NCBI RefSeq assembly: GCF_029846715.1
Contig: NZ_JARVWW010000015.1
Coordinates: 1 to 64,000, forward strand
Source: Bradyrhizobium nivariense
Lineage (GTDB): Bacteria; Pseudomonadota; Alphaproteobacteria; Rhizobiales; Xanthobacteraceae
DNA: 64,000 bases
Reading direction: 5' to 3'
Position numbers and translations under genes: made by a program. Shown here piece after piece: positions 36,285 to 44,661 of the stretch. The notes under the pieces were generated by a model. It was not told where the DNA came from. It was given only the letters and a program-made list of their open reading frames with translations, and searched no databases. The first letter of the stretch is position 1, and each line of letters begins with the position of its first letter.

Positions 36285-37217
36285 ATGTCCGCCACCGGCC
36301 AGACCACGAGCGCGGAAACATCCGGTCACAACTGGATCGCCAACCAGCCTTACCTGCTGCTCAGCATCACCGCGTTGTGCTGGGCGGGCAATGCCATCGT
36401 CGGGCGGCTCGCCGCCGGCCATATCCCGCCGGTCACGCTGTCGTTCCTGCGCTGGTTCTTCGCTTTTCTGCTGGTGCTGCCGTTCGCCTGGAAACATCTT
36501 GCGCAGGACTGGCCGGCAATCCGCGGCAAGCTCGGCCTGATGGTCACGCTCTCGATCACCGGCATCGGCGCCTTCAACACGCTGCAATATTGGGCGCTGG
36601 AGCATACGCAGGCGCTCAACACGCTGCTGCTCCAGTCGGCCGCGCCGCTGGTCGTGGCGTTGTGGTCGCTCGCCATCCTCGGCGTCCGGCTCACCGCGGC
36701 GCAGGCTTTTGGCGTGCTGCTGTCGATGTGCGGCGTGCTCACGATTTTGCTGCATGGCGATTTCACCACGCTGTCGAACATCGATTTCAACAAGGGCGAT
36801 CTCATCTTCCTCGTCGCGCTGATCTTCTTCGCGCTCTATTCGGTGCTGACCTTGAAGCGGCCGCCGATGCACGGCCTGTCGTTCCTCGCCTTCACCTTCG
36901 GCTGCGGTGCTGCCTGTCTCATTCCGCTGGAGATCTGGGAGCTGTCCGCGCGTCCCGTGATGAAGCTCGACGGGCCGAACCTCCTGACCCTGTTCTATGT
37001 CGCGGTGTTCCCCTCGACGCTGGCCTATCTCTGCTTCAACCGTGGCGTCCGCCTGATCGGCGCCAACCGCGCCGCGCCGTTCTTCCACGTCGTGCCGGTG
37101 TTCGGCTCGATCATGGCGATGGCGTTTCTAGGCGAACACCCGCAGGCGTTCCACTTCATCGGCTTCGCGCTGGTGCTCTCGGGCGTGTTCGTGGCGTCGC
37201 GGAAGCAGGCGAGCTAG
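36285..37217 (+). CDS. EamA/DMT-family transporter (1)
   Basis: Inner-membrane permease of the drug/metabolite transporter superfamily, 310 residues, about ten helices in two EamA repeats. Segments include WIANQPYLLLSITALCWAGNAIVGRL, the FRW-type FLRWFFAFLLVLPFAW and the repeat-2 end FPSTLAYLCFNRGVRLIGANRAAPFFHVVPVFGS. The substrate is unknown. A close paralog lies at 39450, and the two are separated by a TetR/VOC cluster. Confidence 0.9.
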   Translation: MSATGQTTSAETSGHNWIANQPYLLLSITALCWAGNAIVGRLAAGHIPPVTLSFLRWFFAFLLVLPFAWKHLAQDWPAIRGKLGLMVTLSITGIGAFNTLQYWALEHTQALNTLLLQSAAPLVVALWSLAILGVRLTAAQAFGVLLSMCGVLTILLHGDFTTLSNIDFNKGDLIFLVALIFFALYSVLTLKRPPMHGLSFLAFTFGCGAACLIPLEIWELSARPVMKLDGPNLLTLFYVAVFPSTLAYLCFNRGVRLIGANRAAPFFHVVPVFGSIMAMAFLGEHPQAFHFIGFALVLSGVFVASRKQAS

Positions 37218-37291
37218 GCTCGGAACCCCTCAAGTTGCACATGTCGAGCCGAGCCTGACCTTGGTCGCGCTTACTGTCTGATCGTCTGCGA

Positions 37292-37696
37292 TCAAGCGTT
37301 CGCTGACGGGTTCATCCATACCATTTCCCAAACATAGCCATCTGGGTCTTCAATGTGTCGGTTGTACATGAAGCCGAGATCCTGCGCCGGATTGGGATCG
37401 GCGCGACCGCCCGCAGCCACCGCGCGAGCCAGCGTTGCATCGACGGCATCGCGGTCGTCGACCGTCAGAGCGAACATAGCCTGGCTGTCGCGCCGCGCGT
37501 CGCCGATCTCGCGTTGGGTGAATTCGCGGTAGCTGTCGTGGGTCAGCAGCATCACCCCGATCGCGTCCGTAAACATGAGCGAGGTCGAATTCGCACCGGA
37601 GAACTGGGGATTTACTGCGCCGCCTAGCGCCACGTAGAACGCCGTCGATGCGGCGAGGTCGCGTACAGGCAGGTTGACCAGAATCATCTTGGACAT
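37292..37696 (-). CDS. VOC-family (glyoxalase-like) protein
   Basis: 134 residues with the vicinal oxygen chelate fold: LVNLPVRDLAASTAFYVALGG, SLMFTDAIGVMLLTHDSYREF, and the C-terminal RHIEDPDGYVWEMVWMNP with a possible metal Glu. It resembles the predicted lactoylglutathione lyase group. The activity is unknown. Confidence 0.87.
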   Translation of the reverse strand: MSKMILVNLPVRDLAASTAFYVALGGAVNPQFSGANSTSLMFTDAIGVMLLTHDSYREFTQREIGDARRDSQAMFALTVDDRDAVDATLARAVAAGGRADPNPAQDLGFMYNRHIEDPDGYVWEMVWMNPSANA

Positions 37697-37782
37697 TGCT
37701 TTTCCTTCAAAAGCGGCTGGAAGCCGCGCTATGGTCTGAAATCAGGAACAGGAAACTCTCAACGCTCCACCCTGAACCGCAT

Positions 37783-38187
37783 TCAAATGTAGCGCGCAGC
37801 GCCCATGCAGAGCGCGGCGATGCCCAGCAGGCCCGCCGCCACGCGTTGGGCGGCGGCGATACGTGAACGGAGGTCCTCCGGCTTGCCGGCGCCACGACGC
37901 AAGGCCATGAGCGCACGGGGACCGATGACCGCCTGAACACCGGCCGCGATCAGTGCGCAGGCCGCACCGACCGCGAGGACCTGCTCGGTCGTGCCGAAAC
38001 TGCCGGAATGAACGAGATGCCCGAGATAGCCGCCGGTCAGGATGGCTATCGTCGCCGCGCCGAGTTGTGGAAAGACCAGTTGCTCAGCGCCGACACCGCC
38101 GATACGGGCCAGCGCAAAGCTTGATCCCGCCCAGAACACGGACGACAACACATGAAGCGACAGGGCGATCACGAGGGCAGTCTGCAT
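37783..38187 (-). CDS. Hypothetical membrane protein, divergent from a TetR gene
   Basis: 134 residues with four helices (about 3-24, 40-60, 68-90 and 112-131), starting MQTALVIALSLHVLSSVFWAGSSFA, reminiscent of CopD/DUF2269-type small membrane proteins. It diverges from the TetR gene across 73 bases that hold a perfect palindrome, so it is the likely target of that repressor. The function is unknown. Confidence 0.75.
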   Translation of the reverse strand: MQTALVIALSLHVLSSVFWAGSSFALARIGGVGAEQLVFPQLGAATIAILTGGYLGHLVHSGSFGTTEQVLAVGAACALIAAGVQAVIGPRALMALRRGAGKPEDLRSRIAAAQRVAAGLLGIAALCMGAARYI

Positions 38188-38217
38188 GGCAAGCTCCGAA
38201 CCGGCTTCTAAATTAGA

Positions 38218-38232
38218 TATACATCATGTATA
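38218..38232. promoter_or_regulatory. Candidate TetR operator
   Basis: Perfect inverted repeat TATACAT-C-ATGTATA in the 73-base region between the divergent membrane-protein and TetR genes. The local DNA is strikingly AT-rich for this genome. Its place and symmetry fit an operator for the neighbouring repressor. Confidence 0.65.
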
Positions 38233-38260
38233 GTCAATACGTCAACAGAATGGCAAGGCG

Positions 38261-38884
38261 ATGCCGAAGCGCAATTACGTGAGCTCCGCGCGGGCTTCCG
38301 CGGCGGCGGAGACGCGCGAGCGCATCATCGCGGCCGGCGCGCGGCTATTGCGCAAGGACGCGAGCATTGCGAACTTCTCCCTCGACGTCGTCGCGAAGGC
38401 GGCCGGCGTCACGCGGCTGACCGTCTACAACCAGTTCGGGTCGCGGCGCGGATTGCTGGAGGCCGTGTTCGACGACATCGCGCGTCAGGGCGGACTGTTC
38501 GAACTGGCCGAGGTGATGGCGATGGCAGATCCGCGCGCCGCGCTCGACCGCGTCGTCGAAATCTTCTGTACGTTCTGGGGGCACGATCCCGCCATCGGCG
38601 GGCTCAACCAGGCCATCGCGACCGATCCCGAATTCGGCGAGGCGCTGATCGAACGCAACGAGCGACGGCGCGAGCTGCTCACCGCGATCGTGCAGCGCGT
38701 CGTCGGGAAGCGCGCCGCAAAGCGTGCGTTGCGGGACACGGTCGATCTGATCTTCGTGCTGACGAGCTATCCGACCTTTGCAGCGCTGAGCCCAGAGCGG
38801 TCGACTGAGGAGGTCTGCCGCCTGTTGCAGAGGGCTTGCCACGCTGCCGTCGATAAGACGGCTCAAAATGAGCGAAAGAAGTGA
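38261..38884 (+). CDS. TetR-family transcriptional regulator
   Basis: 207 residues. The N-terminal helix-turn-helix is RERIIAAGARLLRKDAS, then DVVAKAAGVTRLTVYNQFGSRRGLLEAVFDDIA, a textbook TetR_N domain. The C-terminal ligand domain is not assignable. It diverges from a membrane-protein gene and probably represses it and itself through the palindrome at 38218. Confidence 0.92.
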   Translation: MPKRNYVSSARASAAAETRERIIAAGARLLRKDASIANFSLDVVAKAAGVTRLTVYNQFGSRRGLLEAVFDDIARQGGLFELAEVMAMADPRAALDRVVEIFCTFWGHDPAIGGLNQAIATDPEFGEALIERNERRRELLTAIVQRVVGKRAAKRALRDTVDLIFVLTSYPTFAALSPERSTEEVCRLLQRACHAAVDKTAQNERKK

Positions 38885-38954
38885 GCGTCGCGGCACTTCC
38901 TCTTCCTTCTCCCCTTGTGGGAATGAAAAGCAGCGCGCCGCACGAGAGAGCGCG

Positions 38955-39356
38955 CTATTTCGTCCTGACCTTGCTGTACGCTTCGCTGGTCGCAATGATG
39001 ACGTGCTCGGCGCAGCCGTTGACGCGATGCGGGTCGGCCTCCCGCTCGTAGGCCTCCGACGTCATCATGTCGAGGAAGGCCGCGACTGTGGGATAGTAGA
39101 CCAGCGCGACGAAATCCCAGGCGTTGCCCTGCTGCGGGCCGAGCGCGACCGCCTTGGCGTCGCCGGTCCAGAGCAACGTGCCGCCGCGCGCCTTGATCAT
39201 GGGCACCGTGACCGCACTGTAGCGCAAATAGGCGTCCCAGCCGGAACCTTCGCCGTCGCCCGAACGCGCGTGGAAGCGCATCAGGTTCAACATCACCACC
39301 GGTGCATGCTGATCGAGCCGCTCCAGGCCGTCGATGTTCAACATATTAACCGCCAA
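38955..39356 (-). CDS. DUF1330-like protein
   Basis: 133 residues of the dimeric alpha+beta barrel type: PVVMLNLMRFHAR, WDAYLRYSAVTVPMIKARGGTLLWTGDAKAVALGP, WDFVALVYYPTVAAFLDMMTSEAYE. This is the usual order of the DUF1330 fold. There is no catalytic assignment. It diverges from the second EamA gene. Confidence 0.8.
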   Translation of the reverse strand: MAVNMLNIDGLERLDQHAPVVMLNLMRFHARSGDGEGSGWDAYLRYSAVTVPMIKARGGTLLWTGDAKAVALGPQQGNAWDFVALVYYPTVAAFLDMMTSEAYEREADPHRVNGCAEHVIIATSEAYSKVRTK

Positions 39357-39449
39357 TGCCGCCTCCTCTGGTCATGGCTGCATTGTAGCATTGCGGTCGC
39401 GTGACTTGTGTCACCACGCAAATCGGGCACAAGCTTGCGTCCAACGCCA

Positions 39450-40385
39450 ATGACGACCGCTTCGCCCGCGCCACCGGCCCCCAATGCGGCCAGTTGGCTC
39501 AACAACCAGCCTTACTTGCTGCTCAGCCTGAGCTCGCTGTTCTGGGCCGGCAACATCGTGCTCGCGCGCCATGTCGGCGCGCATGTGCCGCCGCTGACGG
39601 TGACCACGATCCGCTGGTTCGGCGTGTTCCTGATCCTCCTGCCCTTCGCCTGGCCGCATCTGAAGCGCGACTGGCCGAATCTACGCAAGAGCCTGCCGCT
39701 GATGCTGTTCCTGTCGCTGGTGGGCTTTGCCTTCAACAATGCGATCTCGTACTGGGCGATGCAATACACGGAAGCGCTGAACGCGCTGCTGATCCAGTCG
39801 GCCGGACCGCTGTTCGTGGCGCTGTGGTCGCTGGTGCTGTTCGGCGTGCGGCTGACCGGTGCGCAGCTCGCCGGCGTCGCGATCTCGCTTCTCGGCGTGC
39901 TGATCATTATCCTGCGCGGCGATCTCGCGGCGCTGGCGAGCATCAGCTTCAACAGGGGCGACATCATGTTCGCCTCCTCGCTGGTGGCGTTCGGCCTCTA
40001 CTCCGCCTTCATCCCGCGCCGGCCAAAGGTTCATCAACTCTCCTTTCTCTCCTTCACCACCTGCTGCGGCGCGACGATGCTGCTGCCGACCGCGATCTGG
40101 GAGGCCTGGAGCGGCCGAGTCCTGCAACTCGACGGGGTGACGCTGGCGACGCTGGGTTACATCCTGATCTTTCCCTCGACGCTGGCCTATCTGTTCTTCA
40201 ACCGCGGCGTGGCGCTGATCGGCCCGAACCGCGCCGCACCGTTCTTTCATCTGGTGCCGGTGTTCGGCTCGGCGATGGCGATCCTGCTGCTCGGCGAAAA
40301 GCTCCAACCGTTCCATTTGATCGGCTACGCGCTCGTGCTCGCCGGCGTCGTGATCGCCTCGCGCCAGGGCTCAGCGGTGAAGTAA
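39450..40385 (+). CDS. EamA/DMT-family transporter (2)
   Basis: 311 residues, about ten helices, clearly paralogous to the transporter at 36285 (shared NQPYLLLS, LLIQSAGPLFVALWSL, FPSTLAYLFFNRGVALIGPNRAAPFFHLVPVFGS). The ATG at 39450 places the conserved NNQPYLL at the same distance from the start as in its sister; an earlier start would add 14 residues. The substrate is unknown. Confidence 0.9.
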   Translation: MTTASPAPPAPNAASWLNNQPYLLLSLSSLFWAGNIVLARHVGAHVPPLTVTTIRWFGVFLILLPFAWPHLKRDWPNLRKSLPLMLFLSLVGFAFNNAISYWAMQYTEALNALLIQSAGPLFVALWSLVLFGVRLTGAQLAGVAISLLGVLIIILRGDLAALASISFNRGDIMFASSLVAFGLYSAFIPRRPKVHQLSFLSFTTCCGATMLLPTAIWEAWSGRVLQLDGVTLATLGYILIFPSTLAYLFFNRGVALIGPNRAAPFFHLVPVFGSAMAILLLGEKLQPFHLIGYALVLAGVVIASRQGSAVK

Positions 40386-40482
40386 TTCCGCGACGCGGAG
40401 ACAAGGCGACAAACTCGCGCCTTCCGATTTCGACGAGGAGACGCTAGGTTCCCCGCCAACGAAAAAGAGGGAACGACCAGAC

Positions 40483-41460
40483 ATGCTTTCAGCGTTGATC
40501 CGAAACCTGCGTGCCATCGGCACGGCCACCCTTTGTCTCGCCGCCGCATCGACTGCGCAGGCCGACAGCTGGCCCAGCCGCAACATTACGCTGGTGCTGC
40601 CGTTCGCGGCCGGCAGCGGCACCGACACCACGACGCGGCTGATCTCGCAGCATTTGTCGCAGGCACTCGGCGTCGGCATCGTAATCGAGAACAAGGCGGG
40701 CGCCAACGGCATGATCGCCGCGACCTACGTCGCGCGCGCCGCGCCCGACGGCTACACGCTGCTGGTGACCACCAACACCACGCATTCGGCCAATCCCTAT
40801 CTGCTCAAAAGCCTGACCTACGACCCGGTCAAGGACTTCACCCCGATCGCGCGCACCGGCGACCTGCCCTTCATGCTGGTAATCCACCCGGAGGTGCCGG
40901 CCAAGACCGTCGGCGAGCTCGTCGCCTACGGCAAGGCCAATCCGGGCAAGCTGAGCTACGCCTCCGGCTCGTCCTCGGCGATCGTCTCGGGCGCGACCTT
41001 TGCGCACAATGCCGGGCTCGACCTCCTGCACGTGCCCTACAAAAGCTCGCCGCCGGCGCTCAACGACGTCATGGGCGGCCGCGTCTCGATGATGTTCGTG
41101 GACATCCTGACCGGCCTGCCCCACGTCCAGGGCAACGCGCTACGTGCGCTCGCCGTCACGACGAAGGACCGCTCATCGCTGGTGCCGACCCTGCCCTCGA
41201 TGCAGGAGGCCGGCGTGCGGGACTTCGACATCTCGTCGTGGCAAGGCTATTTCGGTCCCGCCGGCATGCCCAAGGAGATCGTGACGCGGCTCAACGCCGA
41301 GATCCGGAAGATCGTCGAGAAGCCGGAGATCAAGGCCCAGCTCGGCACCCTCGGCATGGACGCGTTTTCCGGCACGCCGGAGCAGCTCGGCACGTTCGTG
41401 AACGAGCAGCTCGTGTTGTGGGAGAAGCTGATCCGGGAGGCGGGGATCGAGAAGCAGTGA
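40483..41460 (+). CDS. Bug/TctC-type substrate-binding protein
   Basis: Periplasmic binding protein of tripartite tricarboxylate-type transport, 325 residues, with a signal peptide (about 1-27, cut near TAQA). Bug motifs are WPSRNITLVLPFAAGSGTDTTTRL, VIENKAGANGMIAATYVARAAPDGYTLL, VPYKSSPPALNDVMGGRV and LPSMQEAGV. No tctA or tctB membrane genes are adjacent, so it is an orphan, as many such proteins are. The ligand is probably a carboxylate. Confidence 0.92.
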   Translation: MLSALIRNLRAIGTATLCLAAASTAQADSWPSRNITLVLPFAAGSGTDTTTRLISQHLSQALGVGIVIENKAGANGMIAATYVARAAPDGYTLLVTTNTTHSANPYLLKSLTYDPVKDFTPIARTGDLPFMLVIHPEVPAKTVGELVAYGKANPGKLSYASGSSSAIVSGATFAHNAGLDLLHVPYKSSPPALNDVMGGRVSMMFVDILTGLPHVQGNALRALAVTTKDRSSLVPTLPSMQEAGVRDFDISSWQGYFGPAGMPKEIVTRLNAEIRKIVEKPEIKAQLGTLGMDAFSGTPEQLGTFVNEQLVLWEKLIREAGIEKQ

Positions 41461-41478
41461 GAGAGGCCACAGCAATAC

Positions 41479-41586
41479 TGTCATCGTCCGCGAAGGCGGA
41501 CGATCCAGTATTCCAGAGGCGGCTGTGCTTGAGCCGAGAGGCCGCGGCGTACTGGATGCCCCGCCTTCTTTCGCGGGGCATGACAG
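41479..41586. repeat. Intergenic palindromic repeat (GTACTGGAT family)
   Basis: Two hairpins: GTCATCGTCCGCGAAGG with GCGGACGATCCAGTATTCCAG, then CCGCGGCGTACTGGATGCCC with CTTTCGCGGGGCATGACA. It lies between the convergent TctC-type and chemoreceptor genes. Sister copies are at 17523 and 49741. Confidence 0.75.
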
Positions 41587-41592
41587 CAAGCC

Positions 41593-43278
41593 TTACGCCG
41601 CGCGCACCTTGGCGAGGAAGCCGTCGACTGCGCTGCGCAGCGCGCCGGACTGGTTGTCGAGCTCGCGGGCGTTGGTGAGCACGTCGGTGGCGGCGCTGCC
41701 GGTCGCTTCCGCGGCCGAGGTGACGCCACCGATATGGGTGTTGATCTCGCTCGAGCCGGCCGCGACCGACTGGATGTTGCGGGCGATCTCACGGGTGGCC
41801 TCGCCCTGCTGCTCGATCGACGCCGAAATGCCCGCGGTGATCTCGCTCATCTCGGCGATGGTCTGGGTGATGCCGCCGATGGCCGCGACCGCATCGCTGG
41901 TCGAGGTCTGCATCGCCGCGACCTGGGCGGAGATTTCCTCGGTCGCCTTCGCAGTCTGGTTGGCAAGCGCCTTGACCTCGGAGGCGACGACGGCGAAGCC
42001 GCGACCGGATTCACCGGCACGGGCCGCCTCGATGGTGGCGTTGAGGGCGAGCAAATTGGTCTGCGCCGCGATCGAGTGGATCAGCTTGACCACTTCGCCG
42101 ATCTTCTCGGCGCCGGTGGAGAGCTCCTGCACCGTGGCGTTGGTGCGCTCGGCGTCGTTGACGGCGCGGCTCGCCACTTCGGTCGAGCGCGTCACCTGGC
42201 GGGAGATTTCCGCAACCGAGCTCGACAGCTCCTCGGCAGCGGCAGCGACCGTGCCGACATTGCCCGACGCTCTCTGCGAGGCCGCGCCGACAGTCGCCGC
42301 ACGGGAAGAGGCGTCGCTGGCGGTCGCGGTCATCGACTGCGCCGTGGCTTGCATGCCCGTTGCGGCCGAGGAGACCGAGCGGACGATGCCGTTGACGCTG
42401 CGTTCGAAGTCGCTGGCGATGCCCTCCATCGCGCTGCGACGTTCCGCCGCGGCGCGATCCTTGGTATCGGTTTCGCTCTTCTCGATCTGGCGAATGCGCA
42501 GTGCGTTGTCCTTGAAGATCTGGACGGTCGATGCCATTGCGCCGACCTCGTCGCCACGGCCGACGCCGGGAATGTCGCCGTCGAGCTTGCCGTCGGCGAG
42601 ATCCTTCATGCGGGCTCCGAGCAGGGCGAGCGGGCGGCTGATGCTGCGACCGATCAGCCAGGCTACGCTGCCGGCAACGATGACGATGCCGAGCATGGCG
42701 AGACCGAGCAGCCAGTAGACCGGGCCCATCTTGGCGTCGATGTCGTCGAGATAGGCGCCGGTGCCGAGATACATGTCGAAGCCGGGAATGGCGACTGAGT
42801 AGCCGAGCTTGCGGATCGGCTTCTCCTGGCCGGGCTTCACATATTCATAGAAGAGCAGGATTTCGCCGTTGGCCTTGACCCCGTCCATGATCTCGCGGGA
42901 CAGTTTCCGCCCGTTCGTCTCCACATCCATGCGGTTCTGGCCGATCTGCTTCGGATCGGGCGCGAGCTGCGTGATGCCGTCATAGGTGGTGCCGAACAGA
43001 TAGCCGGAATTCTTGTCATACGTCATCGCGTTGCCGTAGCGGCGGAGTTCCCCGAGCGCGGCATCCTTCGTCATCTCGCCGGCGCCGACCCGCTTCATCA
43101 AGGTGGCCGCGTAGTTGCGCGCCAAATCGACGATCGCCTTGGTCTGATCGATGCGCGCATTCACCATCTCGCGCTTCATCAGATATCCGGCGAGAACCCC
43201 GGAAATGCACAGACCGAACAAAGTGACGCCGACAAGGATGCCAAGCTTGGGAGCGATCTTCAGGTTGCTCAATTTCAC
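41593..43278 (-). CDS. Methyl-accepting chemotaxis protein with single Cache domain
   Basis: Transmembrane chemoreceptor of 561 residues. First helix at about 13-33 (GILVGVTLFGLCISGVLAGYL). The periplasmic sCache_2 domain (about 40-190) has YDKNSGYLFGTTYDGITQLAPDP and GFDMYLGTGAYLDDID. A second helix, a HAMP domain (ISRPLALLGARMKDLADG) and the cytosolic signalling hairpin with IGEVVKLIHSIAAQTNLLALNATIEAARAGE follow. GTG 43278 is preferred: GGAG precedes it and the product then opens KLSNLKIAPKLG; the longer frame adds 46 nonhomologous residues. No CheR-docking pentapeptide is seen at the end. Confidence 0.94.
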   Translation of the reverse strand: MKLSNLKIAPKLGILVGVTLFGLCISGVLAGYLMKREMVNARIDQTKAIVDLARNYAATLMKRVGAGEMTKDAALGELRRYGNAMTYDKNSGYLFGTTYDGITQLAPDPKQIGQNRMDVETNGRKLSREIMDGVKANGEILLFYEYVKPGQEKPIRKLGYSVAIPGFDMYLGTGAYLDDIDAKMGPVYWLLGLAMLGIVIVAGSVAWLIGRSISRPLALLGARMKDLADGKLDGDIPGVGRGDEVGAMASTVQIFKDNALRIRQIEKSETDTKDRAAAERRSAMEGIASDFERSVNGIVRSVSSAATGMQATAQSMTATASDASSRAATVGAASQRASGNVGTVAAAAEELSSSVAEISRQVTRSTEVASRAVNDAERTNATVQELSTGAEKIGEVVKLIHSIAAQTNLLALNATIEAARAGESGRGFAVVASEVKALANQTAKATEEISAQVAAMQTSTSDAVAAIGGITQTIAEMSEITAGISASIEQQGEATREIARNIQSVAAGSSEINTHIGGVTSAAEATGSAATDVLTNARELDNQSGALRSAVDGFLAKVRAA

Positions 43279-43531
43279 GAGATGGGCTCCGGAGATAAAA
43301 GGGATACGGCACGCGAGTGAATCGATCGCAATTAAATCAACTTTTAGTGTGGGACCCATTAGCAACCTGTTACGACGGCTCAGTAGAAGGCCGGATCGGA
43401 GACGGAAAACCGGCAATATCTATCGCATCCAACAACCGGGAATTGTACGCGGGGGCACCGATATCGCGTAAAAGACGCAAAGGCCCGCGCGAAGGCCGGG
43501 TCCCAACAAGAAACCAAATCGGGAGCAGGAC

Positions 43532-44575
43532 ATGCCGAAATACAGGGTGGTGACGCCGAAGGGCGCGAGCTTCACGGTCGCGAGCAGCGATTATTCCTAC
43601 GAGCGCGAGGCGCTCGACCCGATCGACGCCGAGATCGTCGAGGCGCCCGCCGATGAGGCCGGATTTCTCGCCGTCGCGAAGACCGCCGACGCCATCTACG
43701 CCAAGGGCATCCCGATCACCAAGACCATCATCGACGCGCTGGAGACCTGCAAGGTCATCACGCTCGGCTCGGTCGGCGTCGACAGCGTCGACATCAGGGC
43801 CGCGACCGCGCGCGGCATTCCCGTCACCAACATCCCCGACACCTTCATCGAGGAGGTCGCCGACCATGCCATGATGCTGCTGCTTGCGGGCTTCCGCCGG
43901 CTGGTCGAGCAGGACCGGATGGTGCGCGGCGGGCGCTGGGCCGAGGGCCGGCCGGCGCTGTCGAAGATTCCGCGGCTGATGGGCCAGACGCTCGGCTTCA
44001 TCTCGTTCGGCCGCGTGGCGCGTGCAGTTGCGAAACGCGCGGCGCCGTTCGGCCTGCGCATGATGGCCTACGATCCCTTCATCCAGGAAACGCTGATGTC
44101 CGACCACGGCGTGATTCCGGCGACGCTGAACGAGGTGCTGTCGCAATCCGACTTCGTCTCGATGCACGCCCCCGCCCGGCCAGAGGTGCATCACATGCTC
44201 ACCGAGAAGCACTTCCGGCAGATGAAGAAGGGCTCGGTCTTCATCAACACCGGCCGTGGCGCCACCGTGGACGAGGAAAGCCTGATCAAGGCGCTGCAGG
44301 AGGGCTGGATCGCGCACGCCGCGCTCGACGTGCTGGAGAAGGAACCGCCCTCGCACAACAATCCCCTGCTCGGCATGGAGAACGTCACCCTGACCGCCCA
44401 TGTCGCCTCGGCCTCGGCACGGTTCGACGAGGCGCGCAAGCGGCGCGTGGGCTACGAATTGTCACTGGTGCTTCAGGGCATGTGGCCGGTAAGCTGCGTC
44501 AATCCGTCGGTGCTGCAAGACACCGCGCTCCGCCGCTGGCAGCCCGTCAGCATGGACCGCGGCCCGAACAGCTAG
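43532..44575 (+). CDS. D-isomer-specific 2-hydroxyacid dehydrogenase family protein
   Basis: NAD-dependent dehydrogenase of 347 residues, resembling phosphoglycerate-dehydrogenase/CtBP-type enzymes. The cofactor fold begins GQTLGFISFGRVARAVAKRA (the middle Gly of GxGxxG replaced by Ser). Catalytic residues sit in NTGRGATVDEESL (Arg), LDVLEKEPP (Glu) and LTAHVASASARF (His). It lies 86 bases upstream of a sugar ABC importer and may oxidise the imported substrate or a derivative. The exact substrate is unknown. Confidence 0.9.
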   Translation: MPKYRVVTPKGASFTVASSDYSYEREALDPIDAEIVEAPADEAGFLAVAKTADAIYAKGIPITKTIIDALETCKVITLGSVGVDSVDIRAATARGIPVTNIPDTFIEEVADHAMMLLLAGFRRLVEQDRMVRGGRWAEGRPALSKIPRLMGQTLGFISFGRVARAVAKRAAPFGLRMMAYDPFIQETLMSDHGVIPATLNEVLSQSDFVSMHAPARPEVHHMLTEKHFRQMKKGSVFINTGRGATVDEESLIKALQEGWIAHAALDVLEKEPPSHNNPLLGMENVTLTAHVASASARFDEARKRRVGYELSLVLQGMWPVSCVNPSVLQDTALRRWQPVSMDRGPNS

Positions 44576-44661
44576 GCGGCCGGCCGCCAGGCGCGCCGGA
44601 AACCGGAACGACCCTTCACCGGCGATCAACGCCGGGAAGGGAAACATATAGGGAGGAACCG

